Assembly: GCA_035946625.1 (NCBI GenBank)
Contig: DASYZE010000051.1
Coordinates: 1-64,000, forward strand
From: DASYXZ01 sp035946625
GTDB taxonomy: Bacteria > Acidobacteriota > Terriglobia > UBA7540
Direction of reading: 5' to 3'
DNA length: 64,000 nucleotides
Under the pieces are notes generated by a model, which saw only the letters and a list, made by a program, of their open reading frames with translations, had not been told where the DNA came from and did not search any database. The translations under genes and the position numbers were made by a program. Positions 16,998 through 25,206 of the stretch are shown here, piece after piece. Each line of letters starts with the position of its first letter. Within the stretch, counting starts at the first letter, position 1.

Positions 16998-17966
16998 TTA
17001 AATTCCCGTGGCCACGCAAAGTGCGGCCACATCTCCGATGGCCTCACCGAGCGCCGCGGGAACAATCTGGCAGGCGCGGGCGGCCGGCTCGAGCGCCTCG
17101 CGATCCAATGCGCGGCGGGCCGGTTCCAGCAACAAGTCGCCCAATCGCATGGCCAGCCCGCCCATCACCACGCGCGACGGGTTCAATATGTCCACCAGAA
17201 TTGCCAGCGTCTGGCCCAACCGCTCTCCCGTGCCCTGAAGGATTTCAATCGCCACCGCGTCGCCTTTGCGTGCCGCCGCGCCAACCTCGCGAGCCGTCAC
17301 CGGCTTACCAGTACGGATGTGTTCCGCCAGCAAAGTCTTCTCGCCCTTCCGTTGCGCCTCGGCCACGCTGCGCGCGGCAAGCTGCATCACGCCACCGCCG
17401 CTCGCCCAGCCCTCAACCGACCCGGCCTTGTTGTGTCCGACGGGGCCCACGCGCGTCAGCCGGACGTGCCCGATTTCTCCCGCCATGTCGCTGGCTCCGC
17501 GGTAGAGCTTGCCCGCTGCGATGATGCCGGCACCGAGCCCGGTCCCCATGGTCAGAAAAATTATGTTGTCAAATCCTTTGCCCGCGCCAAACCGGTGCTC
17601 GGCCACCGCTCCGGCGTTAGCGTCATTCTCGACGAGGCATTCCACTTTGAACTCTTCCTCCAAAATGGATTTGATGGGAACGTCAACCCAGGTGGCCAGA
17701 TTGGGTGGCGTCTGGATGATTCCTTTTACCCGATCGAGTGGGCCGCCACAACTCACTCCTATTCGCTCGATGGAGCTTACGTCCATTCCATTTTGGGCGA
17801 GCAAGTCGGGAATCGCTTTCTTGATTAGGTTAAGTGCTGGCTGCGGGCCGCGCACCGGGCGAGTGGCAAACTCCGCGCGCGCCAGAACTTCCGGAAGTTG
17901 GGACGATAGCACCACGGCAGTTTTGGTTCCACCAATATCAATGCCCACCCATACTTTTTTGCTCAT
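16998..17966 (-). CDS. ROK-family sugar kinase (glucokinase-like)
   Basis: 322 residues. It should phosphorylate a hexose such as glucose with ATP. The N-terminal phosphate loop is GIDIGGTKTAVVL (about 8-20), the catalytic Asp lies in VENDANAGAVAEH, and the ATP site includes LTMGTGLGAGII and a late GLAMRLGDLL. The usual ROK zinc motif (CxCGxxGCxE) is absent: the corresponding stretch reads VGHNKAGSVEGWASG. The first His of the motif (GEIGHVRL) is kept. This makes it a zinc-free variant, as seen in some glucokinases. The operon neighbours are unclear; tRNA-Arg lies downstream and the gene faces a long repeat-rich gap upstream. Confidence 0.83.
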   Translation of the reverse strand: MSKKVWVGIDIGGTKTAVVLSSQLPEVLARAEFATRPVRGPQPALNLIKKAIPDLLAQNGMDVSSIERIGVSCGGPLDRVKGIIQTPPNLATWVDVPIKSILEEEFKVECLVENDANAGAVAEHRFGAGKGFDNIIFLTMGTGLGAGIIAAGKLYRGASDMAGEIGHVRLTRVGPVGHNKAGSVEGWASGGGVMQLAARSVAEAQRKGEKTLLAEHIRTGKPVTAREVGAAARKGDAVAIEILQGTGERLGQTLAILVDILNPSRVVMGGLAMRLGDLLLEPARRALDREALEPAARACQIVPAALGEAIGDVAALCVATGI

Positions 17967-18818
17967 GCGTACCGCCCATCGCCAATGCTTGTGACGAAAA
18001 CGAGAGCGATACTATAACCGCGAAACCGCGGAAAAGGGAAGGGATGCGGCTGGCCGGGAGCGAGGTGGATACAGCGATTGGCTAATGCCCGCCGGCAGCC
18101 TTAATTCAAGGCCGAGGCTCTGGCGTCGCCACTGGACGGAAACACGAATGCCCGACAAGATTAAAACACACGAATATGAGTACGGGCGCGTTACGACGTA
18201 CTATAACTTACTTTTTTACTCTAACCTTAGAGCTAAAGGTGAAAAACAGGGGATTTTAGTGCCTAATTTAATTGGGAGATCCCCCGGCTTTGCCGGGGTG
18301 GCAATAGAAGTTTGACACTTGCGGGAGTTTTGATTCTCTGCGCTTGTGGAAAATCTCGGCCAAAACCCCTCACCCGGCTCGCATGGCTCGCCACCCTCTC
18401 CCCAAGGGAGAAGGTGTGCCCGAGGTACGAGGGAGGGGGCCCCGAGCGCCGGGGGTGAGGGGGCTTTTGCATGCTTCGCTTGGTACGGCTTCGGAGCAAT
18501 ACGATCAGACCCTTTGAGGGGCCTCCAACCGTAAAGCCTCCAGCTTTGCCGGGGGATACTTACGCATCCTGCCGCCTTTGAACGAAGCGGCGGACCAATT
18601 GCCTGTCATTCTGAGGAACGGAAGGTGGTCCCAAGCAACGCGAAGGAAGAATTTCGGAAGCGCTCGAATCTTAAACTGCAGAGATGCTTCGCTGCCGCTC
18701 AGCATGACAGCCCTACTGAGTTATCTCACATCTTTCAGATGTTACGAATCCAATTGAGGCGCTTTGAACATACGGTGAATCTCCTTACAAGTTCAAAGAG
18801 GGCGCACGCCGTGCGACC
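17967..18818. other. Repeat-rich intergenic region without genes
   Basis: No convincing gene in 850 bases. It holds GC-rich palindromes: CCCCCGGCTTTGCCGGGG near 18283-18300, an imperfect CCCTCACCC...GGGTGAGGG inverted repeat spanning about 18366-18467, and a family C repeat at 18604-18710. The 76-residue frame at 18085-18315 lacks a ribosome site and any family likeness. Together with the RM remnant next to it, the region looks like a decayed or insertion-prone site. Confidence 0.6.
18604..18710. repeat. Family C palindromic repeat (TGTCATTCTGAGG ... CAGCATGACA)
   Basis: Begins TGTCATTCTGAGGAACG and ends CGCTCAGCATGACAG, with GCGAAGGAAGAAT and GATGCTTCGCTGCC inside, so the ends can pair. Related copies are at 45083-45200 and 54380-54468. 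This matches a repeat type very common in acidobacterial intergenic DNA (recalled knowledge). Confidence 0.65.
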
Positions 18819-19295
18819 CTACAACGCGGGCAAAGGCTTTACAATTCTGACCGTTTCGAGACTGACGCGGATTACCTGGCCGACCAGCCGCACAATGTAC
18901 TCGGGGTCGTCGGGGCGATTCGGGTCAGAGCGGATGCCGTTGTGCTTGTCCTCGGTCACCTGGTATTGGTCAATCACCCATTCGAGCGCGCTGCGGTTGC
19001 CCAGGCGATATTCAAAGGCCTCCGGCGGAATGCCTCACAGGGTGAGCGAGTCGTTCACCTTGAGGGACTTGCGATCCTTGGAGAGCCGCATCTTGTCCTC
19101 GACGCGATAGGAAAGCGGAATTTGTCGGGCCGAGCGGCGCTCGGTCTTCGGGCGGACACCGTCCGCCACTACTGTAGCGCCGCCCTTTAGGGCGGCACCT
19201 GCCGGGCTGAAGCCCGGCGCTACGAAAGGCGTCTCAACAAATTTCAGCGGGTACGGTTCCAGCTTTTCATGATAGATATACAAGTAGATAAACAT
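18819..19295 (-). pseudogene. C-terminal remnant of a Type ISP restriction-modification enzyme
   Basis: Read on the minus strand, the frame from 19295 gives EKLEPYPLKFVET, then about 30 residues that translate a palindromic repeat, then PLSYRVEDKMRLSKDRKSLK and SLTL, then an in-frame TGA (about 19037). After it the same frame continues GIPPEAFEYRLGNRSALEWV, IDQYQVTEDKHNGIRSDPNR, DDPEYIVRLVGQVIRVSLET and a final TAG at 18819-18821. This is the C-terminal specificity region of Type ISP helicase-methylase enzymes, which are normally well over 1000 residues. Here only about 130 codons survive, with one nonsense codon and an inserted family A repeat (19174-19223). The ATG overlaps the stop of the upstream PilZ gene (TAATG), so a short peptide could still be translated by chance. 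Confidence 0.8.
19174..19223. repeat. Family A palindromic repeat inside the RM remnant
   Basis: 50 bases starting GTAGCGCCGCCCTTTAGGGC and ending AGCCCGGCGCTAC. It is composed of two hairpins (GCCGCCCTTTAGGGCGGC and GCCGGGCTGAAGCCCGGC) within outer GTAGCGC/GCGCTAC arms. It differs from the copy at 30702-30751 at only 4 of 50 positions. A degenerate third copy lies at 52702-52775. Confidence 0.85.
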
Positions 19296-20482
19296 TAAGT
19301 GGCCAGCGACTTCTCAATCCGCATGATGAGGCGGCGCAGGAGGGATCGGTCATTGCGGCCCATTTGAGTGAACTCGAAGCCGGTGCCCACGCCGGGGATG
19401 TTGCGCCGGGCGGTGGCGGCGATGCGGATGGTTTCGTGGGCCATTTCGATCCCCATTTTCACCACGTCTCCGGGCTTGAATTCCTCCGTACACTTCACCA
19501 AGGCGCCGCGCATGCTTAAATCAAGGATGATCCCCAGCGATCGAACACCGCTGCCGATGAATCCGATGGTGATTTTGTTCCTGGGCTTTAAGCGCCGGGC
19601 GCGCCGGGCGGAGTGCGAGTAGGAGAGGCCATACATGGTGACGCCCTCGTCTTGAGTGCTGTGCGCCCAGGTAATTCTGGCCTGGACGAACACGTTGGCG
19701 CCGCCCGGGATATAGGGGATGGCCACGCCCACGTTGGTGCCGCCGGCGTAGTGAAACCGGCTCTTAAAGCGCGCGCCGCTTTCGGAAACGTTCTCCGTCT
19801 GGACGATATCCTCGCCGTACTGGGGGGTGCGGACACAGCCGTCAATGGAGAGCGCGATACGAGGGTCGTTGCGTTCATCCTCGGTATGCGCCACCTGGGG
19901 CGGAGCAATCTCCCCGCTCATGGGGTCCACGGAGACTTGGGGCGGCTCCACCTGAAGCTTCTTCAAGGCTGCCTGGTTCCATACCGTGACGGCGTTGCAA
20001 GGCTCGCAGATGCGGGAAACACACTTGTTTTTCTGGAAGATCTCAATTTCGCCGAGATTCAAGTAAACCAGCTCGCTGGCGTTGCAACGCGAACATTCCA
20101 GAAGCATGCGTCCGGCCGCCATCTCGGACTCCGTAATGGGGGGAAAGTGAATCTCCCAGACATTGGCGTCCGGGCTGAGGAGCTCCACGCCGTAGAGGGT
20201 CCCTTTATGCTGCCCTTCAACTTGCTCCACCACCACCGCCGGAGACACCCGGTCCGTCCCCAGGCAGCGCACCGATAACTGTTGGCCGGGAGCGAGCGGG
20301 CGGGGCAGGATGATCAGCGCTCCATAACGGCTGATCACCAGCGTCTGCGTCCTTTCATCGAAAGGCTTGCCTTCTGCATCCGTGCCCTGCACCTGAATGG
20401 GGACCGAGAGCGCCACACGATCGCTGCGGCGCAATAACGGGCTCATCTTGCGAGTGGCTAGCTTGGGATCAGAGTCGGCCAT
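19295..20482 (-). CDS. Triple PilZ-domain protein with a CxxC-CxxC insert
   Basis: 395 residues, cytoplasmic by appearance (no signal or membrane segment). Three PilZ-like units are visible: residues about 16-112 (RRSDRVALSVPIQVQG), about 204-287 (RNDPRIALSIDG, then NVSESGARF) and about 297-392 (RRLKPRNKITIGFIG, DLSMRGALVKC). PilZ domains bind c-di-GMP through RxxxR and (D/N)xSxxG; the second and third keep a version of the NxSxxG/DLSxxG motif, while the first has ISRYGA in its place and may not bind. Between units one and two sits C130-x2-C133 ... C159-x2-C162, a likely zinc ribbon. The protein probably reads c-di-GMP and passes it to a partner. Its stop overlaps the RM remnant. Confidence 0.78.
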   Translation of the reverse strand: MADSDPKLATRKMSPLLRRSDRVALSVPIQVQGTDAEGKPFDERTQTLVISRYGALIILPRPLAPGQQLSVRCLGTDRVSPAVVVEQVEGQHKGTLYGVELLSPDANVWEIHFPPITESEMAAGRMLLECSRCNASELVYLNLGEIEIFQKNKCVSRICEPCNAVTVWNQAALKKLQVEPPQVSVDPMSGEIAPPQVAHTEDERNDPRIALSIDGCVRTPQYGEDIVQTENVSESGARFKSRFHYAGGTNVGVAIPYIPGGANVFVQARITWAHSTQDEGVTMYGLSYSHSARRARRLKPRNKITIGFIGSGVRSLGIILDLSMRGALVKCTEEFKPGDVVKMGIEMAHETIRIAATARRNIPGVGTGFEFTQMGRNDRSLLRRLIMRIEKSLAT

Positions 20483-20687
20483 GTAATTTGATTATTAGAG
20501 TCTTTACCGAAGGCAAATTTCGTCATCAGCCCGGTTCACAGTCATCATATTAGCAGAAAAGCGCATTAAAATTGACAAATACAAACTCGGATCACGCTGC
20601 TGAGGATTACGCTTGGCGGAAAGAGGCTGGATAAGGGAAGGGTAAAGGTTCAGGGCTGATAGCTGACGGCGGTCGCGCTTGCGGGGT

Positions 20688-21671
20688 TTAAGCTGTGGGC
20701 GCGCTGGCTGCGGCCCTTCGATTAAGCTCCAGATAGCCCAACGCCAGCAACTGGATTCCGGCGAAAAAGGCCAGGAATCCCCACAGACCATCACTTGCTG
20801 CCACGGCCAGGAAAACACCATCCAAGACCGCCAATGGGAAGTACAATTGTGAGATTCGATTGCGGATTCCGGGCCACAGAGCTCTTTTTTCGCGCCGGCG
20901 TGAAAGGCCCAGGCGAAACCAGAGCAGCGCGGGGATGAGCCAGCACAAGGCTGAGGGGGCAGCCAACATTCTGATTACCGTGTCATCCGATAGGAGTCTC
21001 CCCGAAAGATATTGTTCGGCAAAATAGTCCGCGACCACGAGTACGGAAGCCACACTCATAATTCCAAACAAGTACGCTGACCAGCGCTCGACCCGCGCGA
21101 ATTTGGAGCGAAACAGCGGTAAGAGAACCAGCAATGAAACGCAGGCGGCCACCGCGATGGGAGCCTCATCCTTAAGCCCCAAGGGAGAAAAGGCGTGGTT
21201 CCCGGCCTCAAAGCCCAAATAGACCCAGAACAAATCTGCGATGAGATAGAGAGAGAGCATTCCGGCCAGGGCGAAGGTCCATTTGGTCAATATCCTGTTT
21301 TGCAAAACGCGCGGGCGCACCAAGGAAAAAAACAGAAGTGCGGAAGTGAAGACTGCAAAAGCCAACGCAAAGGCATAGAAGATCCACTCGGCCCACGGGG
21401 AGAAAAAGGCCATGGCGCCGGGCCAGATGCCGTCGCCTTGAAGAACTTCAATCCCAGTTCGGTTGGGTCCGCAGGCATCGTAAGCGATGGGCAGGTACAG
21501 GCTCAGAAAAACCAAAGCGCACCCGGTTAGGAGCGACACCCGAGGTCCTTTGCGCGGGATCATCCATCGCACCGCTTGCCGGACGGCGTCAGCAATCGTC
21601 GCCGCGCTGCTGCGGATCCGCGCAGGCTTCCAGACGACCGGTTCCGTGAAGGTTGAAGTTATGTGGGCCAT
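20688..21671 (-). CDS. Polytopic membrane protein of unknown function
   Basis: 327 residues from the ATG at 21671, which has GGGAGGAAAAAGCC upstream; an earlier frame start at 21833 adds an unlikely low-complexity head. About eight hydrophobic segments can be read, for example LLTGCALVFLSLYLPIAYDA, ALAGMLSLYLIADLFWVYLG and VAACVSLLVLLPLF. A periplasmic loop near the start contains DACGPNRTGIEVLQGDGIWP. I do not recognise a family. It is transcribed away from the glycosidase at 21900, so the 230 bases between them should hold divergent promoters. Confidence 0.65.
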   Translation of the reverse strand: MAHITSTFTEPVVWKPARIRSSAATIADAVRQAVRWMIPRKGPRVSLLTGCALVFLSLYLPIAYDACGPNRTGIEVLQGDGIWPGAMAFFSPWAEWIFYAFALAFAVFTSALLFFSLVRPRVLQNRILTKWTFALAGMLSLYLIADLFWVYLGFEAGNHAFSPLGLKDEAPIAVAACVSLLVLLPLFRSKFARVERWSAYLFGIMSVASVLVVADYFAEQYLSGRLLSDDTVIRMLAAPSALCWLIPALLWFRLGLSRRREKRALWPGIRNRISQLYFPLAVLDGVFLAVAASDGLWGFLAFFAGIQLLALGYLELNRRAAASAPTA

Positions 21672-21899
21672 GGCTTTTTCCTCCCGCGCACAAGAGTAAT
21701 AAGGATGTTGGCGTCGAGCTACAGAATGTGTGACAGTTTCGGAAGTGTCACATGGGAGTAGACGGTAGACCGTAGGCAGGGGAGAGATGGCTGATTGCTG
21801 ATGGCTTAATGCTGATTTCTGTCCCCATCGCACTTTACCTTGTAAGCGGGCTGGCGTATTCTGAGCGCCGCCACAAATCCCGATTTACTGAGGGTTCTC

Positions 21900-23414
21900 A
21901 TGCGAAAAATCAACAGGGGTGCATGGACAACACTACTGGTCTTGTTCGTGCTCGGTCTCACTACGGCAGCGGGCCGCGGTCAGGAATACGGGAAGGTGAC
22001 AGTCAACTGGGAAAAAGTGATTCGAACCTCGCAAACCACGCCCACCCTGCAAGTGGTGGTGAACCCGCCGTTGCGGCGCGGCACGGCCATCCACGACCAG
22101 GTGTTCCGGGCTTTACGGGACATTCAGTGCGATTACGTTCGTTACGTTCCCTGGCTTCCTTACCCGCGGCTGGGCGTGGCGGAACTCGAGCCGCCCAAGG
22201 ACGGGAAAACCTCATGGGATTTTTCGCTCATTGACCCTATGACCATCGATTTTCTGAAAGCCACCCAAGGCCACGCGGTGATTTTAAATTTCAGCACCAT
22301 TCCACAATGGATGTGGAAAACCGAAAAGCCCGTGACATTTCCCGCCGACCCCGATCAGGTCACTTGGAATTACACCCAGGGAAGGGAGCCAGTGGACCCA
22401 AGCTTTCAGCAGGTGGCAGATTACTACGCCCGGCTGGTGAGCTGGTACACGCTGGGCGGGTTTACTGATGAATTAGGCGTGCGGCACAATTCGGGTTACC
22501 ACTACAAGGTCGATTTTTGGGAAGTGCTGAATGAAGTTGACTTCGAACATCAGATGACCCCAGAAACTTATACAAGGCTTTATGACGAAGTGGTGGCCGC
22601 GATTCACCGCGTGCAGCCTCAGATGAAATTTGTGGGCCTCGCCCTGGCCAGCCCGTCCAATGAGCCAAAGTACTTCGAATATTTCCTGGATCCAAAGAAT
22701 CACAAAGCAGGCATTCCACTGGACATGATTTCATACCATTTTTACGCCGTCCCCAGCCCCGACGAAACCGTGGACATCAGCCAGTATACTTTTTTCGATC
22801 AAGCCCAAAGATTTTTGGACATGGTGCGCTACGTTGAATCCATCCGTCAGCGACTTTCACCGGGCACGCGCACCACGATTGATGAAATCGGATCCATTTA
22901 CAACAGCGATTTTGGCCAGGACAATTCGAATTATACTTACTATGCGCTGGCCGAATCCTACTGGAACCTGAGCGCCGCCACTTATGCTTACGTCTATTCA
23001 GAACTGGCCAAGCAGGGGATTGACGTGGCGGGAGAGTCGCAATTGGTGGGCTATCCCACCCAGTTTCCCAGCGTTTCCATGGTGGATTGGAACACGGGGC
23101 AGCCCAACGCGCGCTACTGGGCGCTGAAGCTGATTCACGATAACTTGGGTCCGGGCGACAAGCTGGTGGAGACGAGTTCCAGCAACTCCTACGTCTACGC
23201 CCAAAGCTTCGTAACCCGCGCGGGCACACGGAAAATACTCCTGTTGAGTAAACGAAACCGGACGTTTGAAATCACCTTGCCCGCCAGCGATGGCGCGAGG
23301 CTCGATGTGGTTGATCAAACTACGGGAACTCAACCGCCCGCTACCTCATCAGTGAAAGATGGGAAGATCACGCTGGGAGGATTTGCCGTGGCCATCGTGA
23401 CTTTGGCCAAATGA
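21900..23414 (+). CDS. Secreted GH39-like glycoside hydrolase
   Basis: 504 residues with a signal peptide (MRKINRGAWTTLLVLFVLGL, cleavage likely near residue 24-28). The fold looks like a clan A (beta/alpha)8 glycosidase close to GH39 (beta-xylosidase, alpha-L-iduronidase). The acid/base Glu lies in DFWEVLNEVDFEH (about residue 211), and the nucleophile candidate is the Glu in TTIDEIGS (about 329). A beta-sandwich follows the barrel (KLVETSSSNSYVYAQSFVTR to the end), as in GH39. The enzyme probably trims plant or microbial polysaccharide outside the cell. Substrate cannot be read from the sequence. The gene stands alone and is followed by a perfect palindrome at 23491-23520. Confidence 0.75.
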   Translation: MRKINRGAWTTLLVLFVLGLTTAAGRGQEYGKVTVNWEKVIRTSQTTPTLQVVVNPPLRRGTAIHDQVFRALRDIQCDYVRYVPWLPYPRLGVAELEPPKDGKTSWDFSLIDPMTIDFLKATQGHAVILNFSTIPQWMWKTEKPVTFPADPDQVTWNYTQGREPVDPSFQQVADYYARLVSWYTLGGFTDELGVRHNSGYHYKVDFWEVLNEVDFEHQMTPETYTRLYDEVVAAIHRVQPQMKFVGLALASPSNEPKYFEYFLDPKNHKAGIPLDMISYHFYAVPSPDETVDISQYTFFDQAQRFLDMVRYVESIRQRLSPGTRTTIDEIGSIYNSDFGQDNSNYTYYALAESYWNLSAATYAYVYSELAKQGIDVAGESQLVGYPTQFPSVSMVDWNTGQPNARYWALKLIHDNLGPGDKLVETSSSNSYVYAQSFVTRAGTRKILLLSKRNRTFEITLPASDGARLDVVDQTTGTQPPATSSVKDGKITLGGFAVAIVTLAK

Positions 23415-23490
23415 TGCGGCTCCTGGCCAAGAGCGCCGTGTTTACCGGCCTCATCGCGGCGTTGTACATTGCCCACTTGGTTGAAAGCCT

Positions 23491-23520
23491 CTCGCCAGCC
23501 ATCGACCGATGGCTGGCGAG
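23491..23520. terminator. Perfect 30-base palindrome, probable bidirectional terminator
   Basis: CTCGCCAGCCATCG at 23491-23504 and its exact complement at 23507-23520, separated by two bases. It lies between the ends of the convergent glycosidase and PIN-domain genes. No T run follows on either strand. Confidence 0.5.
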
Positions 23521-23624
23521 GTAGTTGACCAGAGCGGCTTGATCGCGCCCGGTCCTGTGCAAGATGGAGCACCACTGCGTCAACCAAACAAGGGATTAAG
23601 CAGCGACGTCAATTGCAAACTCAA

Positions 23625-24131
23625 TTATCGCTTTTTCCCCAGGCGATGTGCTCGTTGGGCATGACGGTTCAGGAAGTATTCAATCACTGCGGGCGAAGCG
23701 CGAAATCCTGTTAGTTGAAGTTGTTGGACCGCGCCCGGAAAGTCTGTCTCAAGGCCGCGTTCGGCCGCTAGGTAAAGGACGGTGAGGGTTCCGGTCACCA
23801 TTAAACCTCTTCGCTGAGCCTCGCGCCGACCACTTCGGTCGTCCATGAGCAACAAATCGGCTCCCAATTTTTCGGCAAGCGCAATCGCTTCGCGCTCCCC
23901 CCGGTCAACTATGAAGAGAGTGGGGTCGTTGGGAACCAACACACGACGCACGTCGAGCCAAGAGGGGCGGCGGCCAATCCAATCTCTTATTTTCTTGGGT
24001 GCGGCTTGATTTTGCAGCTCATGCAGAACGCCTGAGGGAATAATCACTTCACCGTACAACTCCCTTAAGAAGTCTGCGCGACCAACCAGAATCAGGTGGC
24101 TGATAGGGGTAGTGTCGGCGATAACGATCAT
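23625..24131 (-). CDS. PIN-domain toxin (DUF3368 type)
   Basis: 168 residues. PIN domains are metal-dependent RNases and act as toxins in many pairs. Conserved acidic residues are visible: Asp in VIADTTPIS (about residue 6), Glu in GEREAIALAE (about 79) and Asp-Asp in LLLMDDRSGR (about 97). This matches the DUF3368 branch of PIN proteins, which are regularly encoded after a UPF0175 protein. Here the UPF0175 gene lies directly upstream with a four-base overlap, so the pair is a toxin-antitoxin module. Confidence 0.82.
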   Translation of the reverse strand: MIVIADTTPISHLILVGRADFLRELYGEVIIPSGVLHELQNQAAPKKIRDWIGRRPSWLDVRRVLVPNDPTLFIVDRGEREAIALAEKLGADLLLMDDRSGRREAQRRGLMVTGTLTVLYLAAERGLETDFPGAVQQLQLTGFRASPAVIEYFLNRHAQRAHRLGKKR

Positions 24132-24418
24132 CGCGAATTTGGCTTTCTGGTTCGACGATTAAGTAATTGTTGATTGATTTTAATTTCTCGTTCAATCTCG
24201 GCTTGACTGATGCTGTAGTAGACTCCATGGTCGTTCAAGAAGTCGTTGGTTTGAATCCGAGTCTTGAATCCGAGCATTCGCTGTACGAGATATTCTGTCA
24301 GGGCCCCGGAGCGATAGCCTTCGAGCGCCACAGCCTCCAACGTGTGGCGCGGCAGGTCCTGCCACCTAGCCTGCAACTCATCGCCGATGTCGTCTGGTAA
24401 TTCAATTGCGACGTGCAT
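24128..24418 (-). CDS. UPF0175-family antitoxin
   Basis: 96 residues from ATG 24418 (a GTG three codons earlier is possible; GGAG lies about ten bases before the ATG). The sequence VALEGYRSGALTEYLVQRML is the UPF0175 helix-turn-helix signature, followed by FLNDHGVYYSISQAEIE. It probably neutralises the PIN toxin encoded next, with which it overlaps by four bases, and may repress the pair's own promoter. It lies just outside tRNA-His, a frequent position for mobile modules. Confidence 0.82.
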   Translation of the reverse strand: MHVAIELPDDIGDELQARWQDLPRHTLEAVALEGYRSGALTEYLVQRMLGFKTRIQTNDFLNDHGVYYSISQAEIEREIKINQQLLNRRTRKPNSR

Positions 24419-24565
24419 TATTTTCACTCCACCCGAATGTTTTTACCACATTTTGTCCCGCGATGCGAACGGGCGAGCACGCCGCGTGGGTACGCCGAAG
24501 ACCCGGGAAGCAGCTTGGTCAAACTCTCTGGATCTAACTTCCTCTCTTGACCCGGGGAGGAAATT

Positions 24566-24643
24566 TGGGGTGAGCGACGGGATTCGAACCCGCGACGTCC
24601 AGATCCACAATCTGGCGCTCTACCAAGCTGAGCTACGCTCACC
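24566..24643 (-). tRNA. tRNA-His(GUG)
   Basis: On the minus strand it reads GGTGAGCGTAGCTCAGC, anticodon loop TTGTGGA between CCAGA/TCTGG stems (anticodon GUG), T-arm GGGTTCGAATCCC, and ends CGCTCACCCCA. The extra G at position -1 opposite C73 is the hallmark of bacterial tRNA-His. CCA is encoded. Confidence 0.95.
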
Positions 24644-24710
24644 ACGTGGCGCAAAGGGCGTACATCTTTTGTAACACCCCGCGCCGGAAAGTGTCAAATC
24701 GGCGCGGCGG

Positions 24711-25196
24711 TTACTTGGTGTCGTCGACCGGTATTTCCTGCAATTCGGTGGGTCGCTGGCAGCAAACGCATCGGCCGGGCTCGAGCGCCTCAATGTTGCA
24801 AACCTCACAGTAATAGCGTACCCGGAAGAGTTTGCCGTCGTGGACGGTAAAAAAATGATCCACCTCGAAGGTTCCGTCCGCTTTTATGGTTCCCTCCAGG
24901 CGGACATCTTTGTCCGCCAGCCGTTTATCCTGAAGGGTGTGAAGCAAGTAGGATGTCCGCGCACTGATCCTCAGGTCCTTCTTTCCTGTCTGCAGAATCA
25001 GGCCACTTCCGGCAACGGTCTCAAGCTTGCCGTTATAAACCGCGAGAGATTGGCTACGATGAACTTGGGCAAAGCAGGGAAGGACGCACGCCAGGGTCAT
25101 CAGCAATCCGATGCTCGCCAGATATCGCGGACCGCGCGAAAGCCGAACGAAATTCGCGCCTTCCAGAACCAACGGATTAGTTTGGGATGTAGCCAT
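24711..25196 (-). CDS. Exported protein with C-terminal Cys ribbon, unknown function
   Basis: 161 residues from the ATG at 25196. A hydrophobic segment at about 26-45 (YLASIGLLMTLACVLPCFAQ) reads as a signal peptide with a long N-region. The mature part begins with a small beta-rich domain (VYNGKLETVAGSGLILQTGKKD). It ends with YYCEVCNIEALEPGRCVCCQ, in which CxxC and CxCC could bind one metal or form disulfides. The gene starts 10 bases after the stop of another exported protein (25207-25899), so the two are probably co-expressed. I do not recognise the family. Confidence 0.6.
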   Translation of the reverse strand: MATSQTNPLVLEGANFVRLSRGPRYLASIGLLMTLACVLPCFAQVHRSQSLAVYNGKLETVAGSGLILQTGKKDLRISARTSYLLHTLQDKRLADKDVRLEGTIKADGTFEVDHFFTVHDGKLFRVRYYCEVCNIEALEPGRCVCCQRPTELQEIPVDDTK

Positions 25197-25206
25197 TTGC
25201 AATTCA

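Noticed and set aside
18085..18315. 76-residue frame in the repeat region
   Set aside because: No ribosome site, crosses palindromic sequence and shows no protein family features.
24424..24654. 76-residue frame on the minus strand
   Set aside because: Runs through tRNA-His.
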